Below are positions 1-11,377 of a DNA stretch of 64,000 bases, piece by piece. Positions within the stretch are counted from its first letter, which is position 1. Each line of letters starts with the position of its first letter. The notes under the pieces were generated by a model. The model searched no databases. It had not been told where the DNA came from and saw only the letters and a program-made list of their open reading frames with translations. Source of the DNA: Sternotherus odoratus (lineage: Eukaryota > Chordata > Testudines > Kinosternidae); assembly GCA_032164245.1 (NCBI GenBank), contig JAVMKO010000002.1, positions 181,480,920-181,544,919 of the forward strand, given 5' to 3'. A program made the position numbers and the translations under genes.

Positions 1-9
1 AGATGGGGG

Positions 10-480
10 ATGCTGGAGGGGACCGTGTGTAGCCCCCAGAGCCCAGAGACCTGCACTCTCTCCCGGAACTCAGCCACAGGGCACCCCCACAGCCCAGACC
101 TCTGTACTCCTCTCTCCAGAGCCCAGCCATGGGGCACCCCCCAGCTCAGATGCCCACACACTCCTCCCCCAGAACCCAGCCACAGGGCATCCCCACAGCC
201 CAGACCTCCCCACTTCCTCCTCTCAGAGCCTAGCCATGGGGTACCCCTCAGAGTCCAGACATCCACACACTGCTTCCCCACAGAACCTATCCGCAGGGTA
301 CCCCCCGAGAGCCCAGACATCCACACACACCCTCTCCGCAGAACCTATCCACGGGGTACCTCCCAGCCCAGACATTTGCACACCTCTCTCCCCAGAGCCC
401 AGCCACGAGGCACCCCTGGGCCCAGATATCTGCACTCCCAGAGCCTTTATTCCCCCCAGATTCTTTCCTTTCCTCACCCT
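10..480. repeat. Degenerate minisatellite, 53-57 bp unit
   Basis: About seven imperfect copies of a C-rich unit are visible. Each contains an 'agcccagcca' type block, a 'gggcacccc' or 'gggtacccc' block and 'cagacatccacacac'. The GGG-CACC block recurs near 78, 132, 185, 239, 296, 353 and 409, so the period is 53-57 bp. Long open frames through the array exist only because the repeat lacks stops in some frames; none resembles a known protein. Confidence 0.75.
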
Positions 481-652
481 CTGCCAGAGCCTGGTTTCCC
501 TGGACCTCTCATGTCCCCTGGAGAATGAGGATCAAGCTGGATAGCCAGAGTGTGCAGAGCCTCCATCCCTCCTGAGCTGGGTGCTCCACTCACTGAGCTG
601 GGCTCTGCAGAATCCAATGAACCCTAGTGGCAGCCAGCAGTTCTGCAGCCCC

Positions 653-721
653 AATTCTGGGGGGGAAACATGGAATTCTGCACAAATTCTGCATTGTGCA
701 GTGGCACAGAATTCCCCCAGA
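653..721. repeat. Short interspersed repeat with inverted ends
   Basis: The stretch begins with 'tctggggggg' and closes with 'ttcccccaga', and holds two 'aattctgca' blocks. The ends are roughly inverted, as in a small non-autonomous element. I cannot name the family. Confidence 0.3.
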
Positions 722-2942
722 AATAAAAGTTATAAACAGCTAAAATTAATAGTTTAGAATGAAAATGTTATTGTAACCACATCACTAGCACAACTATATA
801 AAAATATCTATTGTTATTCAGCATATCAGGTCATTCAATTACCTGAGCATTCCAATTACTCTGTTTAGGTCTGTACTTCAAGTGCACAACCTGTTGAAAG
901 AGCAAGTAGCCTGATGTTCATATAACTAGTGTTCTTCTACTGCTAAACAAAGATGGAAATAATGTGTCTGTGAGTGCACTATTGCTCTCAGAAACATAGG
1001 TATCTTTGTTGTGGTTCAGTAAAGACCATTAGTAAAGGGAGTTACACAATAGCAATTCAGCAGAGCATATATAAGCTATCTTCAAGTAAAATATTATTCT
1101 TAGTTTAATGACAGCATTAAATGTGGCTTCAGTTTAGAAAGAACAAAACAAAGAAAAACACTAACGTATTTCCATTCACCTAATAAAATAATATCAATAA
1201 TAGAAAATAAGTTTTAACCTTCCATCATTTATTAATAGAAAAATAATAATATGAAATTCTAGATGTAAAGGATTTTTTTTCTGTCAGTGAGCAGACAGTT
1301 GAAGTCACAACCTTTCTGTCTGAATCTGAACACCAAACTCTTTTATTACCCATCAAAACACCACCATCTGCAGTAGGGATGCTGACCTCTTTCAAACATC
1401 TTCCCCCAGAGGGAACTGTTCCATTTTCCACTCTCTAACTGTACATTACAACAAGCGCCTTTCTGAGTGATCTCTACTCTTTTTCCAAATATTACTTGGT
1501 AAGATAGAGAGAGATAAAGATTAAATCAGATGTCTTTGCTGTTTTAAATTACAAAGAGCTGGGCACCAAGTGCCAGTGGTCCCTAACAATAGTAATCTGA
1601 AATAAACTGCAGACTGCTAGAAAGTCTAGTTCAGTACAGTGTTGCTGTGGAATGTTTCCATCATAAATTCAGACATTTCCTGTTCTTATTGGTAACATGT
1701 GATCTGTTCTAAATGACAGATTATTAATCTTTGCCTGATTATGTGGCAAATATATTTTAAAAGAGTCCAGAAATAATTTTTAAAAACCTAACTGAATATG
1801 TAACTTGTAGAAAAGCTACATTAACATAATGTTATTAAGGTTGGAAAGTCAAGTATTCAGAAGTTAAGAAAAGCCAAAATAAAGGTTGCCAATCAAACTT
1901 TACTTTAAGATACTTACCTATAAATATGTGAGTAGTCCCATTGACATGTGTTTTCAGGATCAGGACTTAATTCTGTCCTCATGTTCAGATACATTATATA
2001 CAAGCTTCTTACAGATGCAGAAAAAGGTCCAAAGGTATTCTGAATACTTGGGGCATCAACACTGTATCGGGTGGCTAAAGATGATGAGCCATTACATCTA
2101 GATGAACCTTAGATGAGTGTAAGATTTAAGACTGACATAATAATCAAACACACCAAGGTCAAAATTAAGTACAACCCTTCCTCCCACTCCCTGATGTGGG
2201 CAGCAGGTTTCATGACAGGGGACATGGCAATCTGGCCTCTTCCCATCTCAAGCAGCAAACTGGAACTATTCATTCTCTCACTCCCTGATGAAATGGGGAA
2301 GGGTCTCCCAACCCATGACAATCTTTCTTTCTCTAACAGAATAGCTGGGGATGGTAGCCAAGTTATACACAAATGACACTATAAAACTGCCTCAATTATT
2401 CCTTTCACTTACAGTACTTTATGATGAAACTTCCCAAGTTGAGGAGTCTTGGACTCAGGATACATAGTCTCCTCTCTGGGTCCTGTCCCAACAGCAGGTG
2501 TCTATCTGGTAGCAATTAGCTGTATGCCATATCATTTGTGGCCATTTAGTCACTGCATCAGGGTCTCCCCTTGCTGTAAAACCACATCCCAGGGATCCTA
2601 CCTTAATCCTTCCCTGAGAACTGCTGGGGGAAAGAAATGAAGCCAGTTAATCATGAGGTCTGAAATCTCTAGCTTCCCTTCATAATAATTATATTTCTAA
2701 AAAAATTGTAAACTGTCAAAGCAAATATATTCTCTTCCCTTGGCTGCAAAGGTTCAGGATTCTGTGTTTCCTGTGGCAGTTAATGATATCACAACACCCT
2801 GCCCTTTTGCTCCCAGTGTCTGTAATCATTTGTTCGAATGTAATGTTTTAAGTCACAATCCCACAACCCTTTACTCACACGGATAGTCTAAACTGAGGAA
2901 GTGTTATTAACAAAAGCAATAGCCATCATCGCCAGGGCCCTC
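722..2942. other. AT-rich non-coding stretch
   Basis: No splice-consistent exons, no recognisable protein and no element ends were found. Opposite-strand open frames at 2109-2376 mirror each other and look like chance. Confidence 0.5.
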
Positions 2943-3234
2943 AGGGCTGGTCTTCACGGGGGAGGGGGGGGAGATCGGCTATAGATACGCACATTCAGCT
3001 ACGTGAATAACGTAGCTGAATTCGGCGTATCTACAGCCGACTTACCTGCCGTCCTCACGGCGGCGGCAGGCAGCAGCGCGCTCCCCCGTCGATGCCAGCT
3101 TGCGCCTTTTGGCAAGCTGGACTTCCGGAGTCAACGGGGGAGCCGCTGGCAATCGATTTATCGCATCTTGATGAGACGCGATAAATCGATCACCCAAAGA
3201 TCGATCCCTCCCCGCTTTAGTGAAGACAAGCCCT
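2943..3234. mobile_element. Palindromic MITE (Harbinger-like)
   Basis: The terminal inverted repeats are 'agggctggtcttcac' at 2943-2957 and 'gtgaagacaagccct' at 3220-3234. Two further palindromes sit inside. 'attcagctacgt' pairs with 'acgtagctgaat' near 2993-3022, and 'atcgatttatcgc' pairs with 'gcgataaatcgat' near 3154-3190. The flanks TCA and TTA fit a decayed 3-bp Harbinger TSD, but this is not certain. There is no coding capacity, so it is a non-autonomous DNA transposon. The interior is GC-rich against AT-rich flanks. Confidence 0.75.
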
Positions 3235-3243
3235 TAGAGTGTA

Positions 3244-3345
3244 GATCATAGAATATCAAGGTAGGAAGGGACCTCAGGAGATCATCTAGTCCAACCCCTG
3301 CTTAACGCAGGACCAATCCCCAATGAAATCAGCAGGTCAGGCAGA
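3244..3345 (-). mobile_element. CR1 LINE 3' tail
   Basis: The plus strand reads 'tcatagaatatcaaggt', then 'ggaagggacctcaggag' and 'catctagtccaacccctg'. This is the reverse complement of the conserved CR1 3' UTR, which ends in the ATTCTATGA-type octamer. Only the 5'-truncated tail remains, as is usual for CR1. Confidence 0.85.
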
Positions 3346-4714
3346 TTTCCTTTGTTGGTAAAGCACATCTCCCTTGTCATATTGTATAAACAAATAAGAA
3401 TAGTGAATAATAACAGTAAATGAATTATTAAAGAAAAGAGCTATCAGAGTGCAAAAGCTCTTTACTTAATAGGCAACTAGATATGGAAACTATGTATTCA
3501 ATCCAAAAACTGACTTCAGTTGGATTTAGATCTTTATGGTCCTTTATGATGTTATTTCTGAGTGGTATATATTTCTCAACAGACAACAACAGACACAGTC
3601 CTTCATCCAACAAATTATTCAAATGGATTTTTTGTTGTTATTTTGGAGAAATCTGGGATGTAAAGGACATCTGCTGCAGCAAATATAAAAAGCATAGACC
3701 TGCTGCTGCTAATGGAAAATAGTCTAAGCACTTGCATATTTTTTCCCAAAAAAGTTAATTAATTAGACAAGAATAATTACTTGAATGCGAGTGTCAATGA
3801 CCCATCTCACATAAAGCTTTTCCCACAGAATCCTGCTGATGTGGCCAGAATAGAGAAAAATACAGCACTAAGCTACAAAGAATGGAATCTTTGTGAATCT
3901 GCTTTTAAAATAAAATGTATAACAGTTGATTTTCTCTCTCCTTTTAAAAATATATATCTATTTATGTGATTGTGTACAAAAGAAATTGAACTGGTTTGGA
4001 TTTTATGAGATTCTATTCATTAAAAAATCTTAAGTTTAAAAGCAATAAAATAAATGTTAAAATCCATTCTTTATATTTTTAATATTTTCTATCTTATTAA
4101 ACACAATATTGACATTCAGTACATCATTTGTTTTCCTTTCTGATATTCATTATCTCACTAGTCAGCTCAATGGGCAGCAAGATCAGTACAAAAGATTTCT
4201 TCAGTGTCCTTGCTGATTTCATAGAAATTAATCTATTTTTTAAAGTTGTTTTTGCCAAAATATCCAGCCTTTTGTTGAAATATTTTCATTAAGAACTTTG
4301 AGCTATAAGAGTCTGATTATCACCAGAATGCAGACAGTCCTAATCAGGGAAAGGTTTTAATTTAATCAAGATACTTATATCATTTTTCTTATTTTTGTTC
4401 TTAAGAAGGAAAATAGACATCAAGATATGTATCTTGGTTGGAGTGTACCACTGTCAGCTTCTGCATCTGCAATGACAGACACACCGGTAAGTTGTCCAAA
4501 AAGAGCAGCAACAGCCAGTACATCTGAGTGCATTCTTTGGCTAATGTGGAGACTGACTACAATAAAACCTCACCATATACTCTGTTCTGTCACAGGCCTT
4601 TCTTATATCATCAACAATTGCAAGGAAAACACAGACTCCTGAAAACAGGAGTTAGCAGGCAAGGGAAGGAGGAAACTGAGTTTCAATTATTGTGTTTGTA
4701 AAACATAAATGTTG
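3346..4714. other. AT-rich non-coding stretch
   Basis: Nothing recognisable: no element ends, no exon-like frames and no RNA gene. Confidence 0.5.
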
Positions 4715-4781
4715 TTTGGGGCAGAGGTTATGTCTTCATCTGTGGTAACAGCCCCTAGCATGGCGTAGCCTCATGAGACTG
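4715..4781 (+). repeat. Ancient SINE/LINE-tail fragment split by solo LTR
   Basis: 'ggggcagaggttatgtctt' and 'cccctagcatgg' here, and 'gggagctttgtgtactattgtaatgataataat' split over 5887-5919 after the LTR, fit the widespread amniote repeat with the 'cctagcacaatggggcc ... aataataat' pattern. The LTR at 4782-5880 inserted into it and duplicated GACTG. Confidence 0.5.
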
Positions 4782-5880
4782 TGTCATGTTACTGTTGTAA
4801 TTTGGGACCCTATAAATCATTGCTGCAACCAGGGTCCTATAGTGGCACCAAATCTTATGTACAGGAGGTTATAATGGGTGCCTACAACCAGGTTATGAAT
4901 GGCTAATTATAAATATGCCATTAATGTGTGTATCTTTTTTTAAATTAAAATTATGAAGACTGGATATAAGGTGCCTGTGAAATCTCAGACAAGCTGTTGT
5001 TAACTTGCCTGGCCTGGCTGATGGGCCATTAAGGGACATCAACCACACAATGGACTTTGTATATGCCTGTCCACACCTGAGCTGCTCTAGGAATGTCAAC
5101 TGCCTGGTCAGAAACTGAATCCTGGAGAGTCTGGTGATTGGATCTTGTGACTGTAAACCTCCATTTTGCAACCGGACTCTGCAAAAGAAGGAGGAGGGTC
5201 TTGGCCCAGAAGAGAGAGTCTATAAAAGCTGGAAGAAGCATCCTCCATTTTGTCTTTACCTTCAGCCTGCAGCCTGTCTTGCTTCCAGCTCTGAATGGAC
5301 TTTGCTACACAGGTGAACTCTGAACTAAGGTGCGGACCCATCCCAAAAGGGGATGCTTTCTAAAGACTTTGATTTGAACCTGCAGTTATTCTACCTTTGC
5401 TGCAAGCCTGAACCAAGAGATGTGCCATTACTGCATGTAATTGATTTCTTTTAACCATTCTTAACCCTCACCTATACCTTTTTCCTTTTATAATAAACCT
5501 CTAGATTTTAGATTCTAAAGGATTGGCAACAGCGTGATTTGTGGGAAGATCCGATTGGTATATTGACCTGGGTCTGGGGCCTGATTCTTTGGAATTGGGG
5601 AGAACCGTTTTCTTTATTTGGGGGATTGGTTTTCATAACTATTGGTCTCCAGGACAGGTGGCTGCTGGTGGTGATACTGGGAATCTGGAGTGTCGAAGGG
5701 AATTGCTTGTGTGACTTGTGGTTAGCCAGTGGGGTGAAACCAAAGTCTTTTCTGTTTAGCTGGTTTGGTTTGCCTTAGTGTGGAAAAACCCCAGCTTTGG
5801 GCTGTAGTTGCCCCCTTTGGAAGCAATCTGTTCTGATCTGACACTCACAGTTGGATCCCACCAGGAACAGCACCATCACA
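4782..5880 (+). mobile_element. Solo LTR (endogenous retrovirus-like), copy A
   Basis: The element starts TGTCATG and ends ATCACA. It is flanked by a perfect 5-bp TSD, GACTG, at 4777-4781 and 5881-5885. It is 1,099 bp long. A TATA-like 'tataaaag' lies near 5221 and a poly(A) signal 'aataaa' near 5492, giving the U3-R-U5 order on the plus strand. No internal retroviral genes remain, so it is the product of LTR-LTR recombination. Copy B is at 10328-11372 and a partial third copy at 45667-45893, both in the opposite orientation. Confidence 0.9.
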
Positions 5881-5930
5881 GACTGTGGGAGCTTTGTGTA
5901 CTATTGTAATGATAATAATTTCTTATTTTG

Positions 5931-7059
5931 AGGTTCAGATTCTCAGCCTTGCTCCAGCTGCTTTGCACCATTCTGGTTCTGGTAGCATAGCTTTTCTTGA
6001 AACCTGGGTTAAGGAGCAGTGACTGCCAAACTTCCAAAAGAGAAAGATGACTTTTCTATACTGCTATGCCATACCATTAGAAAGGGAATTCCACCTGATA
6101 TGGGAAAGAGAATGGCAACTGATTGCAGATGCTCACTATTTTGCATTGTTACTGGTCAGTTGGGTACCAGCTTAGGTTTGAGAAGTCCACAGTGGGTGCA
6201 CCGGGATTTGCCTGGCAATGCATTGAGTGATGTAGAAGTGTACCATCAAGGTGACCAGTATGCCAGAGATCCTTGAAGGATTTGAACAATTGAAGTTCTT
6301 GAACCATTGTGGGACACAGATGGAACTCATGTGCCCATCCTGTGCCTACCACTTCGAGCCAAAGAATATATTAACAGAAAATATATACCCTCCTGTGCTG
6401 ATCAGTTTCTTTGTGTTTCATAGGTTAGCTAGGAAAAGTAAATTTTAACAGTTATAGAAGAGCTGGTAGCAATTCCTGTATTTAGGGTACCTGATACTTT
6501 GAATTATAAAATGTGTTGACCTTTTCTGAGAATCTCAAACACCTCTGTTATTTGCTACAGGTCTTTGAAATTTGGCAGTAAAAAAACCCTCAGACTAAAG
6601 CTATGCCTTATCTTTGACCTATGAAATTCCATTCACATTTAACTGTTGCAAATTGTTGAAAATCACCATTTTTCTGCTGTAGCTTTCATTCCTCAGGAAA
6701 ATTACAACAACCTACAAACTGAACATGAACATTCTAAATGCAGCTGGCCCCATGTTATGGCCAAAGCAGTAACACTATAGACCGCCTAGAAACACCAAAG
6801 AGCTGCCCAAGCTTTTACAGGATGGGGAGAAGAGAACCAGACTGGGCTCTGCTGCCACCAGACCACACTCACACCAGGCACATGCTGGGTTGCTGGAACA
6901 ATTTGTATAGTGGGAGTGCTAAAAGCCATTGAACCAAACTGTAAACCCTGTATGTGATGGAAACCACTTCAAGCCCTAGTTCCAGATGCATGGGCCAGCC
7001 AGCATTCCTGCTCTAAGAGAAAAAATAAATTTTGTTGAGAATTTTCAATTTTCAATCAG
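5931..7059. other. AT-rich non-coding stretch
   Basis: No gene or element end was recognised. Short open frames such as 6019-6276 have no visible homology or splice context. Confidence 0.45.
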
Positions 7060-7925
7060 GAAAACTAAAATGAAATATTTTGGGTTGGGTCAGTTTAACA
7101 TAGATCAAAATATTATGGCTTGTTGAACAGACCTGAAACATTTCATTTTGAGTCAGTTCAGCATTAAACTACATTTTCCTGTGGTGCTGCATTATATCAG
7201 GGGAGCTGTAGTTCAGGTGTCTCATGCCCCCTATTCTGTCTTATGAGTTTCCCTTGCTGGAGTACATCTCCCATGATGCAAAGTGGTCTCTCCTCTGACC
7301 AAGCATTCTGGAATTGCATCCTGGGAGTTATATGACAGCAGGTGCATCAAGGAAGATGTAATCTGCCCTGGGACTGGCTCATAGTGGAGAGTGGAAACAT
7401 AACACACTGCACAGTCCCTATGGAACTCATTGCCAGGGGATGTTGTGAAGTCCAAAAATATAATTGGGTCAAAAGGAATTAAATATGTTCAGGGAGGTTA
7501 GGTCCATCAGTGGCTATTAGCCAAGATGGTCAGGGACACAACCCGATGTTCCGGGTGTTCCTATTCCTTTGCCTTCCAGAAACTGGGAGTGGATGACTGG
7601 GGATGGATCACTTGATAAATTGCTGTGTTCTGTTCTCTTCCTCTAAAGCATGTGGCACCAGCGACTGTAGGAAGACAGGACACCAGGCTAGATAGACCAT
7701 TGGTTTGACCCAGTATGGCCATTCTTAAGTTCTTATGAACCCAAAACTACAATTCTCATGAGGAGATGCAGCATCATAGGGAAATGTAGTTTAATGATAA
7801 ACTGACTCAAAATGAAACATTGTGAGTCAGCTCAACAAACCAAACCAAAACATTTTGTCAGAAAACATTTCACGTAACAGTTCAATTTAATTTAGCTGAA
7901 ACAGCACTTTTTGCACTGGGGTGGG
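7060..7925. repeat. Large imperfect inverted-repeat element
   Basis: The arm at 7141-7192 pairs with the arm at 7766-7817. Shared blocks are 'ttgagtcag', 'attaaactacat' and 'tgctgcat' against their reverse complements, with only a handful of mismatches in 52 bp. Weaker similarity extends outward, to 'gggttgggtcag' near 7083 against 'ctcaacaaaccaaacc', and inward. The pattern fits a non-autonomous fold-back DNA transposon with a CR1 tail inserted into its centre. The family is not recognised and the outer limits are approximate. Confidence 0.6.
7485..7742 (+). mobile_element. CR1-type LINE 3' fragment
   Basis: Text such as 'gctattagccaagatggtc', 'gaagacaggacaccaggct' and 'gacccagtatggccattctt' matches the turtle/crocodile-type CR1 3' UTR, which ends in 'ttcttatg' motifs. 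It lies between the arms of the inverted-repeat element and so inserted after it. Confidence 0.75.
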
Positions 7926-10327
7926 GTGGGGGGTAGAAAACATTGAATGGGCAAAATAATGTTTCCAAACACACAGTTTCTCAGTGCTGCAGCATGCTCA
8001 TTGCTGCTCTAGGTAATGAAGCTGTACCTCAATGTACTCTCACTGAGATTTACTTTTATGAATGGATGACTAGAATGACTATAGAAAGTAGAGTCTAAGG
8101 ATCCACATCCCAGTGTTCTCTACCACCTCTGAGACAACACTCTCAGCTGTCTTCAAAATCCCAGGCTCTCAGGAAATAATATGTTATCAAGCAGGTTTAA
8201 GAGAGCCATCACTGTAAAAAAAATTCTCTAGACCCAAGAGGGAAGGGGAAGAGAGAACAAAAACAAGTATGAAGGAGACAGTACCACATGTGTGACAGAA
8301 ACACTGCAGAGGAAAATTCTTGAGTGAACTTTTGAAAAATCTGTGTAGTTCACTTTTAGGAGGACTTCACTGAATTTCATTACATGATTTTTCATTTTGT
8401 TGTAGTATTTGAGGGGGCGTGGGCAAGAAATGTATTACTTTAACAGATTTATTCTTTTACATGTATTACATTTGAGGTGTACTGTAGTTCAGCATGTCAA
8501 AACTATGTACTTGATGAAAGTAAGATTGCTGGTCTTTAAACTTTTGAGGTAATGTAAGGTATTATCAGTGTTTGTTTTGCATTCCATGAAGAAAAAACAA
8601 GAGAAGTAGGTGCTTGAGCAGTTTGGGAATGTAACTGATGTTTCTTAGACAGATCTTTCTGACAAGTGGTAGTGTTTTGCTCATATCTCATTGAATAGAG
8701 ATGGCAGTCTGGAGGAGGTGTTTCTTAAGGGTCAAGTCCCAAGGAGGAAAAAACAGATGGGCAGAGACAGCATCAGTGGAGCAACATCACAAAGTGTACA
8801 GTCTTGTGCGTTAGTCAGACAAATAAGGTTAGTAAAAGACAGGAGGTCTTATGGCATCAACTTTCAGGACTGAGGATGCTCTGAAACAACAAGTAAAATA
8901 GAACATTCTGGTCTCTTTAACCCATCTGATTTCTTGTGAAACATAACATGAATACACTATTTAATACAGTAACACCTACATACTTTTTGAAACTCATTTT
9001 TTTGTGTGTTGGCTTGTATGTTCAGCCTCTTATCAAGCCTCATTTCATGTCTTACTACACACACAAAAGCACAAAATCAAAATATGCTGTATTTTTCCTT
9101 ATTACATACTTTTCACCTCAATCTAGACTCTGCTGATCAAATAATGGAAGATAAGAAATTCTGGCTTGGAAGTCTTATCACAGTTATAAATTACATGCAA
9201 TCACACAATGTGAATTTTACAGACATATTGTACATATACTTCAATGAAGGATGATTGGCCTCAGTGCACACATCAAAACATTTCATTATCTTTCTCTCAT
9301 ACATAAAATATAGTAATACAACCTCCCACATTTAAATGAAAATGTATTTAAAGAAAAAATTGTATTGGAGTAAGAAAAAGGAAGGATTTTGTCTTAATAA
9401 GTGGTAAGTCACACTTGATAACATTTTAATAGAGTAGAAAGCACAAGCAAAAACTAAAAGAGTAGCTTGAACAATTCCTGCCACACCTCCTCATTCCCCA
9501 CCCTGCTTCTCTGAACTCTACCATCTTTTTAAAATTTAGAACCGATACTAGGATTCCTTATATGCTGAGCCACAACACTGATGTTTGTACCAATCTGGAC
9601 CTGGATCATGTAACTACTACTGAAACTTGGTTGTGCAATATTGCTGGACTAGCTTTGGTACAGTTGGTACCTGCCAGGTTTTGGTACACATACAATATGG
9701 AGATGATGCTGTCTGCATCCAACCTGAAATGGAGAAGATCTGCTACATCAAAAGTGAATTGATTACAATGTTTCTACTTTGTGTCTGGGTCCGGAAAGGT
9801 GAGCAAGTTGAGACTGATTTTGGTGAACCAATCACACTGCTACACTGCTATGCAAAATTCTTTGCATAAGCTAATGACATTCTTCACAATAGCTGGACAT
9901 GACATAGCTGATAATGCTCAATGACCAATATCTATGGGGATACCAAATCCTATGAACCCAGCTCAGGATTTCTTGGTCCCCATAGTGACCGTAGGACTAT
10001 CTCGGGCAGTTACTGTTTCAACACACATATATAACTGATCACACTTTGTATTAATCCTTCTAATGGCAGATATACACACTGAACATGAGAGTGACAGAAC
10101 CTAGTGGCTCCTTGCATAAGAGAACCCATGGGAAAGAAGAGAAACTGAAAGGAAAATCGGATCCATTCTGGAGTAACTCCATCTCCTCCTGCTTGTGTTA
10201 ATGATACCTAACGATCAACAGTATCAAAACCAGCTGACAGATCTAAAAGGATCAGCATGGACTGTGATGTTCTTCCATCACCAGAGGGTGATACCAACAC
10301 AACCAGCATAGTTGCGATAGTATACCC
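7926..10327. other. AT-rich non-coding stretch
   Basis: No supported genes. A G-run lies at about 7920-7933. Short open frames at 8936-9254 and 9562-9869 lack homology and splice signals. Confidence 0.5.
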
Positions 10328-11372
10328 TGTGACGGTGCTGTTCCTGGTGGGATCCAACTGTGAGTGTCAGATCAGGACAGATTGCTTCCAAAGGGGCCAC
10401 TACAGCCCAAAGCTGGGGTTTCTTCACACTAAGGCAAACCAAACCAGTTAAACAGAAAAGACTTTGGTTTCACCCCACTGGCTAACCACAAGTCACACAA
10501 GCAATCCCCTTAAGACACTCCAGATTCCCAGTATCACCACCAGCAGCCTCCTGTCCTGGGGACCAATGGTTATGAAAACCAATCCCCCAAATAAAGAAAA
10601 TGGTTCTCCCCAATTCCAAGGAATCAGGCCCCAGACCCAGGTCAATATACAAATTAGATCTTCCCACAAATCATGCTATTGCCAATCCTTTAGAATCTAA
10701 TATCTAAAGGTTTATTGTATAAGGAAAAAGGTATAGGTGAGGGTTAGGAAAGGTTAAAAGAAATCAATTACATACAGTAATGGTACACCTCTTGGTTCAG
10801 TCTTGCAGCTGTAGAATAAACTGCAGGTTTCAATCAAAGTCTTTGGAAAGCATCCCCTGCAGGGATGGTTCAGCATCGTTGTCCAGAGTTCCCTGAGAAG
10901 CAAAGTTCCACCCAAAGCTGGAAACAAGGCAGGCTGGAGGTAGAAGACCAAATGGGGAATGTTCTTCCAGGCTTTATAGACTTCCTCCTGTGGGTGAAGA
11001 CCCTCCTCCTTATGCAGAGTCTGGCTGCAAACTGAAGGTTCACAGTCACATGGTCCAATTACCAGACTCTCAATGATTCAGTTTTTGCCCAGGCATGTCC
11101 CATTCCTGGGGAGGCTCCTCTCCTCGGGTGTGGACACAGTTCATTGTGCAGTTGATGGCCCTTTAATGGGCTCGAGTTAGCACCAGCCTGTCTGAGCTTT
11201 CACAGGAGTCAAGCCTAAGTTTGAAGTACAGGCACCTTTTATCCAATATCCATAACTTCAGTTCCAAAATAGATACACACATATGGTCATAGACACCTGT
11301 TATGACCCCCTTCACATAATATTTGGTACCCCAATGATCTATATGGTACCAAATTATTCCAGTAACGTGACA
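10328..11372 (-). mobile_element. Solo LTR (endogenous retrovirus-like), copy B, inverted
   Basis: This is the reverse complement of the family at 4782-5880. On the plus strand it begins TGTGACGG and ends GTGACA. A perfect 5-bp TSD, TACCC, lies at 10323-10327 and 11373-11377. It is 1,045 bp long. On the minus strand a 'tataaag' box near 10974 and 'caataaacc' near 10712 mark promoter and poly(A) signals. It diverges moderately from copy A through scattered indels, consistent with independent old insertions. No coding region remains. Confidence 0.9.
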
Positions 11373-11377
11373 TACCC

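Noticed and set aside
10..544. Overlapping Pro/Ser/His-rich open frames of 102-172 codons
   Set aside because: They translate a minisatellite; all frames show the same periodicity and none has a domain.
2109..2376. Mirror-image 87-codon frames on both strands
   Set aside because: Both strands open over the same interval with no homology; treated as chance.
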